64,000 nucleotides of DNA, taken from contig CM043953.1 in assembly GCA_014529385.2 (NCBI GenBank), positions 70,889,372-70,953,371 on the forward strand. The letters are read 5' to 3'. The stretch's first letter is position 1; every line of letters begins with the position of its first letter. The translations under genes and the position numbers were made by a program. This document shows positions 1 through 10,803 of this stretch, piece by piece. Origin of the DNA: Adiantum capillus-veneris (Eukaryota; Streptophyta; Polypodiopsida; Polypodiales; Pteridaceae). The notes under the pieces were generated by a model. That model had not been told where the DNA came from and ran no database searches. It worked only from the letters and a program-made list of their open reading frames with translations.

Positions 1-2
1 AC

Positions 3-1330
3 CATGAAGAGAGAGTACCTAGGAAGCCTCCTTGTGAGACTTCCAAAAGAGGACTCTCTCCGATTTGGAAAGAAGAAGAGGATCCGTAGGAAGGGCTCAT
101 AAATCTACTACTTGACGATGCATCTCCTTCCCAAAGGAGAACTCAAGAGCCCCCACCAAAAGAACGAGAAAGAAGTAAGTCTCCTACCACCTCGATGGAG
201 ATGGCTCCACAAAGACGGGAGGCAAAACGCTCTCCATCACCTCCTAAACAGAGAAGACCATTGCACACTTCTCCACACTATAATTCAAAGAGGATGATAG
301 AAAACAAGGGAATAAAAAGGCGAGAAAGAGGTCACTCTCTTCTCCATCTTCTTCATCCTCTTCCTCTCATGAAGAAAGTAATGGTGCAGACAAGGAGGAA
401 CAAAGCAAGAAAAAGGTGAGAAAGAGGTCACCCTCTTCTCCATCTTCCTCAAATTCTTCATCTTCTGAAGAAAGTGATGGTGCAACCTTTAAACCACCAA
501 AATGAAGAGGCCATAGGAAATCCTATGCCGCGTGGAAGAGGTTGTCCAAGCTCAAGAAGTTCAAAGAGGGAGGAAAGAAAACCTCTTTCCTTACCTACAA
601 TGGCATCTTTGGTGCTACAGACAAAGTCTTGGCCTATATCCAACAATTTGATGCAGCGTTTGGAGATGAGGGATTCACAAAGTCCTCTAAGATACACCAT
701 GTAGCTGTGAATTTTCAAAGGTCCGCTAGGCAATGGTGGTCTAACCTACGGGCAAATGGTGAAGCTCCACAAGCATGGAAAGCTTTAAGATTTTTCATCA
801 TGAAGCAGTTTTTGGCTACCGATGCCAAAGACAAAGTATTCACCGAATGGCGAAGCTTGAAGCTCACTCCCTACGAATCTATTCACAGATATGTAGACAA
901 GTTTTGGGACTTACATCTCAAAGCCATTGTCTTCAAAAAGATGGATTTTGGAGAGCAAAAACAACAATTTTGTGCGGGTGTAACTGAAGTTATGGTGGAG
1001 TATGTCAACTCCCAAAGGCCACACAATATATCTGCGGTCATGCACCATACCATGGTGGCTTCACGAATCAATTTCCAACAAGGGTCTAAGAGAAATCTTA
1101 AGCCCATGGAGAACAAGGACCATAACAATGAGCCTAAGGGGAAGGACAATATCCAAAAGTCTCCTAAAGGCAATGCCAACAACAAAAAAGCTAAGGAGAA
1201 GGGAGCTTGAGTGTTATCATAAAGAGGTTGAGCGTTATCTCCTGAAGAGCTTGAGCGTTATCATAAAGATAACTGCTATTTCAAGTACGGGGAGCAAGGA
1301 CATGCTTATCATGCTTGCCCGAGCCTCCTA
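3..1330 (+). pseudogene. Ty3/gypsy gag (capsid/nucleocapsid) pseudogene
   Basis: The capsid-type retrotransposon gag domain is readable at 542-1210; landmarks are FQRSARQWWSNL and FTEWRSLKLTPYESIHRYVDKF. The same frame opens upstream to about 317, past a single TGA near 502. Before that, an Arg/Ser/Pro-rich N-terminus (RREAKRSPSPPKQRR) reads in another frame back to base 3, so a frameshift lies near 300-316. The TGA at 1208-1210 ends the main frame, but the same frame resumes after a roughly 44-bp duplication and reaches a zinc-knuckle relic at about 1257-1320 (CYFKYGEQGHAYHAC). There the first two Cys codons look changed to Tyr. The protein would package RNA in virus-like particles. It is cut off on the left by the window edge. 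Confidence 0.8.
316..483 (+). repeat. Direct repeat inside the gag N-terminus encoding Ser-rich segments
   Basis: Two copies of about 73 bp, at about 316-387 and 410-483, match closely. In the gag frame they encode two similar segments: K-R-S, a run of Ser/Pro, an E-E-S (H-E-E-S in the first) and N/D-G-A. This is a local in-frame tandem duplication in a low-complexity SR-like region. Confidence 0.7.
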
Positions 1331-1345
1331 GAGCTACCTTGGTCG

Positions 1346-1412
1346 TGTTGGTGTTGCAGTGGTTATGGGGGGTGGTACCGAGGTAGTGCCATGGCTAGGT
1401 ACAACGAGAAAG

Positions 1413-1502
<90 letters not shown>

Positions 1503-1681
1503 ACTCGATACACAGCAAAAAACACAGAACTCGCTTTTTTTTGTGATTGATGGTTAAAAACCTTACAATGTAAATAAAGCTACAAAGAAGCCATGCAAAC
1601 TTAACTTTGACTGATGGTCTATAGTTGCATGCCTTGAGACTTGTTCTCACGGACTGACCGAAAGAGGGCTTGAACCCAACA
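1346..1681 (-). repeat. 3' LTR (element sense) of the non-autonomous element
   Basis: Direct repeat of 3083-3418 with TGTTG/CAACA ends. It contains a long (GA)n run at about 1415-1497, which reads CT on the element strand. Confidence 0.88.
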
Positions 1682-1692
1682 ATCCCCCCCTT
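1682..1692 (-). other. Polypurine tract of the non-autonomous LTR element
   Basis: On minus this reads TAAGGGGGGGAT directly before the 3' LTR, the usual place for plus-strand DNA priming in reverse transcription. Confidence 0.75.
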
Positions 1693-1998
1693 AAGCTTGA
1701 ACTAGACAGGCCGTCTCATGATACCTCGAGTTTTTGGTGTACTCGTCAACCGTGAGTTTTAGGTTTCTCACAACCAAGGATTTCTGGTGTATCCATAACC
1801 TGGTGCTAGATCAGTAACCCCCCCTTGAACAGATAGAGTGTAGGTCCAAAAAGTTAGCTACCAAAAATGGAGTTTTTGGTTCACTGCCAAACCTTGGGTT
1901 TAAGGTGTACCCAGTAACCTCACGAGAAGTGGGACAAAAAAGGGCTGAGAACAAATATGTTTTGGGAGGTCTTACCACTTATGTATTTGTGGCAGTGT

Positions 1999-2601
1999 CT
2001 AAAACCCGTACAAAATTTGGCATGATAGTGAAATAGCATGACAATAACCAACTACAAGGCTTTTGACAGGAAATATATGATTGTTTTTGACAATAGATTG
2101 TAGAAAAACTGACATAAAATAGGACAAAATAAATAATGATGATGATAATCGGTTTTGAAAAAAAAAAAGCAAACATGTCGATGTAAATTCATCTCGAAGG
2201 AAATCTGTCTTGGTTGTTGTGAGCATCGATGTCTCGTAATTCTTGAACAATGAAAGTTTGCATACATACCAATATGTGTAGGCATAATACCAACATAGCC
2301 GCAAGAGTCCCCACAACACTCCCATGACCTTCATATATTGCTTGAAGTCCTTTCCAAGTGCTATATCATGTGCAACGGCCAAAACTCGATTAACTTCCAC
2401 TCGCAAAGCTAAGGCAAGGCTGCTGGCTGAGGTACTGCCCATTATAGCCAAGCTACCACATTTTTGATATGCTCTGACAAAGGATTGCCCCAAGGCAGTG
2501 TTGTGAAATTCTATCGTATGCAGTCCAAGGGTGTCTCGAAAAGCTATTGATAGCCAAGACCGCAAAGCTAATATCCTCAATCTGTTATTAAGGAGCATCA
2601 A
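1999..2601 (-). pseudogene. Captured reticulon-domain (RTNLB) fragment inside an LTR element
   Basis: This 200-codon minus frame contains ALRVEVNRVLAVAHDIALGK followed by DFKQYMKVMGVLW. That matches the start of the plant reticulon homology domain, where an L-R-x-E-x-N-R...A...I/A-x-G-x-D segment precedes the first membrane hairpin. Reticulons shape tubular ER. After MGVLW the match is lost, consistent with a frameshift or with reading past an exon border; the frame runs on into sequence I do not recognise. It lies between LTRs on the same strand as the element, so it was probably transduced. It is most likely a gene fragment, not a functional reticulon. The assignment rests on motif recognition only. 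Confidence 0.6.
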
Positions 2602-3068
2602 ATACTATAGAAGGAGTAAGCATGAAATTGCGAGGGTGAGAATGCGCACTTGCTTGAAGCCCAAAAGCTCAACAAAGGCGGCCGGTTCAAAGATAGTCTG
2701 AAACTTCAAAACAAAAAAGAAAATAAAAACTCTGTAATGGTTGCAGCGCGCAGACGACCGAGCCAAAGAGCTTCAGAGCAACTAGTAGAAGCAAATTGGG
2801 AACATGATGCAGCATCGAAACTTCACCAACAAGGTAGGGCGAATAGGCTTATGCAAATATTGCGCGTTTTGATGCAGCTTGACAGAGAGACAGAGAGAAC
2901 CTGAGGCGCATCTATTGTGATGGAGATTGTGAGCGCTCCTGGCTTGACTCGGCTAGCGCGCAATCTGAAATACAAGATACTTGGCGACTTTAACAAAGCA
3001 GGCGTGCTTTCTCTTGCCTGTGTAAGGGGTTGTATCCGCGTGCTGATTTGAGCCAAGACCGAGTACAC

Positions 3069-3080
3069 GCTCTGATACCA
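3069..3080 (-). other. Primer-binding site (tRNA-iMet) of the non-autonomous element
   Basis: GCTCTGATACCA on plus is TGGTATCAGAGC on minus, complementary to the 3' end of plant initiator tRNA-Met and two bases from the 5' LTR. It fixes the element on the minus strand. Confidence 0.85.
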
Positions 3081-3082
3081 GT

Positions 3083-3138
3083 TGTTGGTGTTGCAGCGTT
3101 ATGGGGGGTGGTACCGAGGTAGTGCCATGGCTAGGTAC

Positions 3139-3226
<88 letters not shown>

Positions 3227-3418
3227 AGAGGGAGAGGGACTCGATACATAGTAAAAAACACAGAAATCGCTTTTTTTTTGTGATTGATGGTTAAAAACCT
3301 TACAATGTAAATAAAGCTACAAAGAAGCCATGCAAACTTAACTCTAACTGATGGTCTATAGTTGCATGCCTTGAGACTTGTTCTCACGGGCTGACCTAAA
3401 GAGGGCTTGAACCCAACA
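3083..3418 (-). repeat. 5' LTR (element sense) of the non-autonomous element
   Basis: Partner of 1346-1681, with TGTTG...CAACA ends and a (GA)n tract at about 3144-3220. It is followed directly by the second GGTCG of the target duplication. Confidence 0.88.
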
Positions 3419-6400
3419 GGTCGAAATCAAGAAAAGGAAACTCACCACAAATAATCTCCTCTATGACATGCTTGGGGAAAGGTAAGAGAACATGATGCTT
3501 TTATTCTCTTTGACCCTGGTTCTACTCACAATTTCATATCCACAGAGTTGGCCACCAAGCTAGGCATCCAAGCCTATGAGATGGGAGATATCCTACCTGG
3601 CGATGGTGCTTTCAAGGGGCAAGAAGCTTCAGTCACTCCCTTAATTGAGAAATTGAGGCTCCATGTCCAAAGCTATGTGGACAAAGAGGACTTCTTTATC
3701 TCTCCTCGCAAGCGCGAGGATGTAATGCTAGGGGCACCATGGTTTGATTGCATGGATGCCAATGTTAAATTCCCTGAAAGGAAAATCTACTTTAGGTTCA
3801 GGGAAAAAGATATGTACATAGATGCTAAGGAGTTGGGTAACACCATACCCATTTTACATATGCAAGCTTTCAATAAGTCAATAAAGAGCTCTATTTCTAT
3901 TTACATGATTTTTGTTAAAGACTCTCAAAATGAACCTAATGCTTTAGCAAAAGAAAATATAAATAATCACAAGGAATTAGAGTTATCTAATGTTCTCAAG
4001 GGATTTCAAGATGTTTTTATTGACGACATCCCTTGTGAACTACCTCCTAAAATGAGTCAATGATGACCATGCAATTGAACTCCTTCCAGGAAGTTCACCA
4101 CCTAATAAACCTCCTTATAGAGTTTCTCAAGCTCAACAAGAGGAGATTATGTGGCAAGTGCATGAGTTAGTTGCGAAGGGCATGGTTAGGCCTAGCTCAT
4201 CTCCATTTTGTTCACCCGTGCTATTAGTGCAAAAGAAAGACGACACATATCATATGTGTGTCGATTATAGAGCACTAAATAGGATCACTATCAAAAATAG
4301 GTTTCCCGAAGACCTATTTCATAAGCTGCAAAGGTCGGCCTACTTCAGTTGATTGACCTAAAAAGTGGCTACCATCAAATAAGGATAGTTGATCAAGACA
4401 TTGTAAAGACCGCATTTTGCACCACGTTTGGTCTTTACAAATACATTGTCGTGCCTTTTGGCTTGACCAATGCACCAACCACATTTAATTGCTTGATGGA
4501 GAAGCTATTCAGGTCTTACCAAACCTTTAATGAAGTGTTCTTTGATGATATAATCATCTACCCTAATTCACTAGACAAACACAAGCAACACCTCCAGGTA
4601 ATATTTCAAGTCTTACGAGAGAATAAACTTTATATGAATCAAAAGAAAAGTGAGTTTTTCTTACAAGAGATTTCATATTTAGGTCACATTATCTCTCAAG
4701 ATGGCATCCAAATGGATCCATCAAAGCTAGAGGCAATAAAAGGATGGCCTAATCCAAGGAATCTACATGAACTAAGAAGCTTTATAGGTATGTTTGCATA
4801 CTAAAGATGCTTCATAGAAAAGTTTTCACAAATTGTGGGACCATTACATGACCTAACAAAGAAAAACGTTAGGTATACATGGTCTGCGAAGGAGAACAAT
4901 GCTTTCAAAAAGCTTATCTCTCAACCTGTGCTTACACTGTTGGATCTCTCAAAGCCATTTGAGGTCCAATGAGACGCTTGTGGTGATTGCCTTGGAGTCA
5001 TTTTTCTCCAAGAAGGACATGCCATAGCCTATGAAAGTCGAAGGCTCGGCCTTGTTGAGCAAGCTCTAGGCATATATGAAAAGGAACTCCTTGCAGTTCT
5101 ACATGCCTTAGAATTGTGGAAGCACTATTTACTGGTGGGGACTCCTTTCATTTTGTGGACGGATCACCAAAGCCTTAAGTACTTCATGATGCATACCAAG
5201 CTCTCCGACAAAAAAATGAGGTGGGAAAATTTCCTTTTGCAATTTCATTTTCATATTTCTCACATTGATGGCAAGCATAATCAAGTAGCCGTTGCACTCT
5301 CAAGACGATCGAGAGTGAATGCGGTTTCCATAGCAACTCACAATGATGTATCTTCTATGATAGATGAGTACGCTATTGATCCCGATTATAGAGATGTGAT
5401 TTCAGCCCTTGCATTAGGGAAGAAAGAGGAACCGTTTACTTTATAAGATGGTTATCTTCTCTATGGCAATAGACTATATGTTACTAACTCACTACGTGAG
5501 AAAGTAATGTATGAATCTCATGCTCCTCCTTATGCGGGGTATAGAGGGATTCAGTCTACCTAAAAAGGGATTGAAACATATTTCTATTGGCCTGCCATGA
5601 AAGCAAACATACAAGAGTATGTTTCTAGATGTGTGGTATGCCAAAAGACGGAGTTTGATAGAGGGAAGCAACTTGGATTGCTTCAACCTTTGCCAATCCC
5701 TAATTCACCATGGGAGAGCATATCCATGGATTTTATCTTTGGATTTTCCAAGTCTATCCATGGGAATACGGGAATATGGACGATAGTAGACAGGTTCAGA
5801 AAACAAGCTCATTTTATACCTGTCAAAAAGACTATCAAAGCCCATCAAATGGCAACCCTCTTCGTATCACAAATTTTCAAATACCATGGCTTGCCAATGT
5901 CCATAGTGTGTGATAGAGATCCTAGAATGACCAGTAATTTATGGAAGGGTCTCTTTGAGAATTTACAGACAAGGCTAAACTTTTCTTTGGCCTATCACCC
6001 GCAAACGGATGGCCAAAGTGAAATAGCTAACCTAACAATTCTTGATCTACTAAAAGCCTATGTAACAAAAGTAGACCAAAGGTCCCAATGGGAGAAGTAC
6101 TTACCCTTAGTGGAGTATGCCTACAATAACACTGTACATACTTCCATGGGAAAAACACCTTTCAAGGTAATTGAGGGAAGATCCAAAAGTCCCCTACTAC
6201 TTAATGTACACGGGAAGATCTTCGCTGCAGATGAGTATAGCCGAGACCTACAAGAATCTTTCCAAAAGATTAAGGATTCTATCTCTATTTCACAGAGCAA
6301 AGGCAAAAGGTTGCTGCTGATAAGCACAAAAGAGCCCAAGCCTTTAAAGAAAATGATTGGGTCTTGCTTGAATTTCCCAAGGCTTGATTAAGGCACACGA

Positions 6401-6810
6401 CGAGCAAGAATCCTACGGGACACCAAAAGTACTATGCTAAGTTAGCAAAAAGGTACTATTGTCCCTTCCAAATTCTTAGACCAATCAATGAGATGGCGTA
6501 TCAACTGAAGTTGCCCAGTCATTGGCTCATACACAATGATTTTCATGTGAGCCTACTAAAGCCTTACAAAGGAGAGTCACCTCAAGAACCAACTATTGAA
6601 GACCCACCGGAGATCAAGGACCAAGAAGAGGTGCTGTAGCTCGAGTCCATCCTCCGATATGAAGACAAGGTATTGAGAGACGGTAAGATTATCCGATGGT
6701 ATCTTATTAAGTTTAAGAACTATCCTTTTGAAGATACTAGATGGATGCAAGGCATACAATTAAAGGATAACCTAAACCTTGTCAATGCTTACAATGCTTC
6801 CCTAGAGTAA
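3419..6810 (+). pseudogene. Ty3/gypsy pol pseudogene: PR, RT, RNase H, integrase, chromodomain-like tail
   Basis: Protease: LFDPGSTHNFIS near 3510-3545, with D-x-G conserved. RT: VDYRALN near 4260, then FFDDIII near 4540 (the polymerase x-DD box). RNase H/connection: WTDHQSLKYF near 5160. Integrase: zinc-type CVVCQK near 5630, SMDFIFGF near 5725, VCDRDPRM near 5910 and HPQTDGQSE near 6000. A GPY/F-like stretch ends in HNDFHVSLLKPY near 6540. The tail at about 6640-6760 resembles a chromodomain, with W at Y-L-I-K-F and DTRWMQ. The frame shifts at about 4062, 4340 and 6300. In-frame stops include 4802-4804, about 4970 and 5444-5446. The final stop is at 6808-6810. The protein would cut, copy and integrate the element. 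Confidence 0.9.
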
Positions 6811-7228
6811 AAAAATGTACAAATGTTTAGAATGAACAAAGTTTTTGTCTTATAAGACTCTCTTTTTCTTTATTGTGCACAAATGTTAAGTAGTATGCAT
6901 GCTTATAATCAAGTTTGCGGAGACAACGTCTTCCAAACACCAAGTAGAGCTTGTCACTCTACTATGGAAGATTGATAGGACTAATGCGTAGCCATGCTTG
7001 TGGCAGCTTAGGTTCTCAAGTGCCAAATGGATTAGGCATCCATTTTAATACGATGTCGTAGGGTAAGATAGGGATCCTCTACCCGCTAGGAAAAGGACTA
7101 ATGACTCGGCTTTATCTTCTCTACCCCATAGTCGAGGACGACTATGATTTCAAGAGAGAGGTAATGTCATAATAACTAATATCTAATCCTCCTAAATGAT
7201 TTTCTCATGTTAAAGTGATCATTTAATA
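6811..7228. other. Spacer between gypsy pol and its 3' LTR
   Basis: AT-rich sequence without a convincing reading frame. It is most simply read as the 3' untranslated part of the element. Confidence 0.5.
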
Positions 7229-7236
7229 TGGGGAAG
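7229..7236 (+). other. Polypurine tract of the gypsy element
   Basis: TGGGGAAG stands immediately before TATCAGGGG, which looks like a decayed TGTCAGGGG LTR start. Confidence 0.5.
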
Positions 7237-8349
7237 TATCAGGGGAGAAAAAGCTAGAATATTGGTTAAATTGGCAGACCGTCCAGAAGGGATCCAAAGG
7301 AGGGAAAATAGGGATCCAAAGAGGGGGCCATCTGCAAAAGAGAAATGTGCAACAATGGGCTTCAAAGACACTAAGGTTCAACCCATTAAGACTTCCAAAA
7401 TGCTAAGGTTCCAAAATCCAAAGGTTAAGTTCAATGGTCAAAACCTAGGAAAGATTGGAGGCTTGTGGGAAGACTCAAAAGTCTCCAACATCCCTATCTT
7501 GGAGGGGGCGAGCCCTCTTAGTAGGGGATGAGAGAAAAACTCACACACACTCTATCAGGCTCCCTTTACATAAAGGGAATAGGGGACACATGTCAGCTCC
7601 CTAGCCCAATTGCCCCCAAGGTGCATTCAAATCCTATTGGATGGCCATAGAGGTGGACCGATGAAAATTAGGCTAGAGTACATTTAGTTTAATTCATTTT
7701 AAAACACTCAAAGAAAGAACCAATAGAAATTAAGCTTTCTAGAAGACTATTGGATAGTCTCCCAAGGGGTCCAATGAGAATTCGGCAACCCAATGGCTTG
7801 CCTGATTCCTATTGGCCAAAAGATTAAGGGGTCCAATAAGAGTTTAATTGCATTATTTAATTACCTAAAGCTCTCACAAAATGGGAGAGGGAGACACATG
7901 CCACAAGACTATCACTTATGATTCTTAATTATCATTGGCTAAGCTTTGCAGGGTCCAATGGGGTGCCAACATGAGTAAAATGCAAGAGGGGTCAACCAAC
8001 AGAGAGAGGGGGACTAATTTTGGCAAGGCATTATCACACACACACTCACACAATCTCATGTGTGAAGCAAAGAAGACTCTCTCTCCTTCTCAAGCTTTAA
8101 TGGAAAGCTCATCATCTACTCAAGATTGTGAGAAGGGAGGCCTACACCAACAACTCTTGGCTTTGTGATGCAAATCCAACCAAGAGCCAAGTTCCAATGC
8201 ATGCTCATATTCTCTACCATGCTAATTAATAATCTGTGCTAATCTTTTACGAGTGATTATGTGATACTTATTTCTCGTAAGAATATGCCCCCCTTGGACT
8301 CCCTACAATGATAGAAATCAAAGGGTTCAAGGAGAGATATGCTGTCACA
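7237..8349 (+). repeat. Probable 3' LTR of the gypsy element
   Basis: It starts after the polypurine tract with TATCAGGGG (TG to TA inferred) and could end at TGTCACA near 8349. The 5' partner is outside the window, so neither border is confirmed. No long coding frame is credible inside. Confidence 0.45.
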
Positions 8350-8984
8350 AGTACATGTTAGGAATCTCACCGAGGTTTATTCCTTAAAGATCTCTTTTAC
8401 TTTATCATGTCTTCTTATGTATAATCTTACCAAACAAAAACAAATTTATAGTTTAAATGACTACAGATCTTATTTAACTTATCCAACAATCTCAAAATAT
8501 GGTAGACCTAGACGGTTCTTACACAGCAACAAACAAAAAAGTCCAAATTTCTTCTCATTGACTTTGAAAAATATACATTCATGAACAAATTCCAAGGGGT
8601 AGTGTGGTCATAATTCTTGCATCTATTCCATGACACCGTATGCTCATGGGGTGACCTATCACATAAAAATATCTTTAGTGGGGTTGCCCTCATGTTAGGA
8701 AAGGGTGTGTTGCTAATGAAAGCTATTGTATTGTCCTACTAGGAATCTCTCCATGTTAGCATAATAATTATTGGTGTAGTGGGAGTGACATTGCTTGAGA
8801 AGAGCTTTTTGTCACCATAAAAAAATCATGTTATGCCAGTTCCTTGAGCCATTGTTGTAAACACCACCACTCAACTAGCATAGTAAGAGGTCGCCTTGTA
8901 CCATGATGCGTTAGAGGCCTGTTCTTCAAAGCAAAACATGCATGAATTCAACATTTGCAAGATGTATATAATAAAGACACTTGT
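8350..8984. other. Unassigned stretch between gypsy LTR and repeat copy 1
   Basis: No reading frame, RNA gene or repeat that I recognise. It may be old host or element DNA. Confidence 0.4.
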
Positions 8985-9837
8985 TAAGTATATGCTGTAA
9001 AAATTTGCAAGTATTTCCATCCAACCGGGAATAAACAATTATAAAATGTAGTTATGATGAGATTACCTACCTCTAATAAGCATGGATTTGAAGCACCTAC
9101 CTGAAATATGTAAAAAAAGAAGGTTGTTTTAGAGGAAAAGTGGGGACACTTAACCTCTCTAATCTTTGACCTTTCACTATTCAACACTCATCGAGTTTCA
9201 ACACAAAAGCGACCTTTGTGCTAAGCACTGCAAAACAAGTAGAGGCAAAGCCTTAGACTTCAAAGTCTATGATAAGAAGAACACAACCAAGAGTAAGAAG
9301 TATATTGTTCCCTTGCACCAAGGGGTGTTTCCTTCAAATATGTGATGGTGTTGGGAAGAATCATGATGTGGACATCCTTTTCCTACATTTGTTGTTGGAG
9401 AGTTCCAACCTCCCTCTCCAAAGAGGTAATACTTTCTTATAATGCCACTATTTTGAGCTAACGAGCTTGACATTTGTGCATCCACAAATGCAAAGAAGCA
9501 TGTGCACCTATACACAACTATTTGTAATAGCCTAACAAGACTGCTTCTCCCCTCCCAAGATATTGGAGAACCGTCAAAAGGCTATTAAAGGATGGATGGA
9601 AGCAACTTATAGGATTGTAAGGGTACAAAAGGCCTGTCCACCCAAATATCAACATTCGTCTCACTGACAGTACGACTTTCTTGGGATGACCTCTAGTCAC
9701 CCTCACGTGCGACCTTTGGTACAATTATTGTGGACAAGTAAATATGTATGCTTTTGGTGTACGAAATACGTGGTGGTGGAGGCACACGATTTATGATGTC
9801 CTTGAGCACCAAGGTAGCTATTGTCTAAGGAAGAAAG

Positions 9838-9975
9838 GATGAAAAGAGAGATGGGGGAGGGAGAGGGAAGAAGATGGGAGGAGAGAAGGAGGCAGGGGAG
9901 AGAGGGAGAGAGAAGGGAGGAGGAGGAGGAGGAGAGACGGGGACATGGAGGGGAGGGGAGGGAGGAGGAGGAAAG
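9838..9975 (+). repeat. Purine-rich GGA/GAGG low-complexity tract
   Basis: Almost pure A/G sequence. The sister copy at about 37930-38055 has a related tract, so it belongs to the repeat family. Open frames here are artefacts of composition. Confidence 0.8.
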
Positions 9976-10211
9976 AACAAAGTTTTTTTCCTTTAAAAAG
10001 TGGACTTTCAATGCTTGTAGGTAAAAAAAAGGTCAAAAGATGTTTTTCCTATATGTATATATGTTGGGGGAGAGTTAAAAGGTACTCCTAATGGCTTCAA
10101 AAAAATTAAAAGGTATTCTTAATTCAAAGATTTCCTCAACAACAAGTAACGGGTGCAATGACGACACAAATTTGCAACAATACCTGTGGACGTGAGAAGG
10201 ATGGATACAAC

Positions 10212-10214
<3 letters not shown>

Positions 10215-10263
<49 letters not shown>
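10215..10263 (+). repeat. (GA)n microsatellite
   Basis: About 24 GA units, not present at the equivalent place in the sister repeat copy. Confidence 0.9.
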
Positions 10264-10266
<3 letters not shown>

Positions 10267-10803
10267 AAAGAGAAGAAAACGCTAAAGGGAAAATGAAGAA
10301 GAAGAGAAACACAAATGGACCAATGGAAAGTGGACCATTTCTTTATATGGACACAAAAGGTTTTTTGACTTTTCACCTTCATATGTCTTTTTACTTTCCA
10401 CCTTCATATGTCTTTTCATTTTCTAAACTCACCCTTCACTTACGCACTTAAGATGTTTTAATTTTTTTTTTTTTTTTCAAGATTGGGGAGACCTAATGGG
10501 GGAGAGTTTTTAAGTGAAAAAAGTAAAAATGACCTTTTGGGAAAAAAAAAGTTCAAATTTTGGCTCTTAGTGACCCACTTTTTGTTGATGTGGCCACACC
10601 CCTTCTCCGTTTACGTTCTAAAAGCTAGAGAGAGAAAGTGACCTCCTATGTCCACATCCTACATGTGTCTAAAAGAGGCTAGAAAAGCCTACTCAAAACT
10701 AGGTTCTTGAATGCCCTTGTCCCCTTAACCCTACACAACATTAACCTTAATCCCTAAAAATTAGGATGCTTACAAGACCCATGCAAAGTCCATATTTCTC
10801 CTA

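Larger units (their letters stand above)
1346..3418 (-). mobile_element. Non-autonomous LTR retrotransposon (LARD/TRIM-like) carrying a reticulon fragment
   Basis: Two 336-bp direct repeats, 1346-1681 and 3083-3418, flank a 1.4-kb interior and end in TGTTG...CAACA. The host sequence is duplicated as GGTCG at 1341-1345 and 3419-3423. Orientation is minus. GCTCTGATACCA at 3069-3080, two bases from the right repeat, is the reverse complement of the plant tRNA-iMet primer-binding site TGGTATCAGAGC. A run of C beside the left repeat (1684-1690) is a polypurine tract on minus. The interior has no recognisable gag or pol, so mobility must have come from another element. Instead it holds a reticulon-like fragment. 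The element interrupts the gypsy copy between gag and protease. Confidence 0.9.
1..8349 (+). mobile_element. Decayed chromovirus-like Ty3/gypsy LTR retrotransposon (5' end off window)
   Basis: Gag, protease, reverse transcriptase, RNase H, integrase and a chromodomain-like tail follow each other in the order usual for Ty3/gypsy. After the last stop come a spacer, a short polypurine tract and a probable 3' LTR. The 5' LTR and primer-binding site would lie left of base 1. The coding parts carry many stops and at least three frameshifts, so the copy is dead. A minus-strand non-autonomous LTR element (1346-3418) with a 5-bp duplication GGTCG splits it between gag and protease. The right border is a guess: 8349 is the end of a TGTCACA that could close an LTR starting near 7237. 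Confidence 0.85.
8985..10803. repeat. Interspersed repeat copy 1 (TIR-element family, left part missing)
   Basis: It aligns along its length with about 37165-38939. Shared landmarks are CTCTAATAAGCATGGATT, TCTATGATAAGAAGAACAC, CACCAAGGGGTGTTTC and a terminal segment ending TATTTCTCCTAATG. The right end (reverse complement CATTAGGAGAAATATGGAC) matches the left end of the fuller copy at 35744, so the family has terminal inverted repeats. The left half, with its own terminal repeat, is absent. No transposase is seen. It contains a polypurine stretch at about 9838-9975 and a GA run at about 10215-10263. Confidence 0.65.

Noticed and set aside
1334-1650. Long Ser/Leu- and Arg/Glu-repeat open frames over the GA tracts (also 2953-3387, 10119-10382, 24632-25057)
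   Set aside because: They are translations of (GA)n/(CT)n and (GT)n microsatellites inside LTRs or spacers, with no conserved flanks.
9703-10036. Ser/Pro/Leu-rich minus-strand frames
   Set aside because: They read a purine-rich low-complexity tract and are not preserved in the sister repeat at 37.6-38.2 kb beyond composition.
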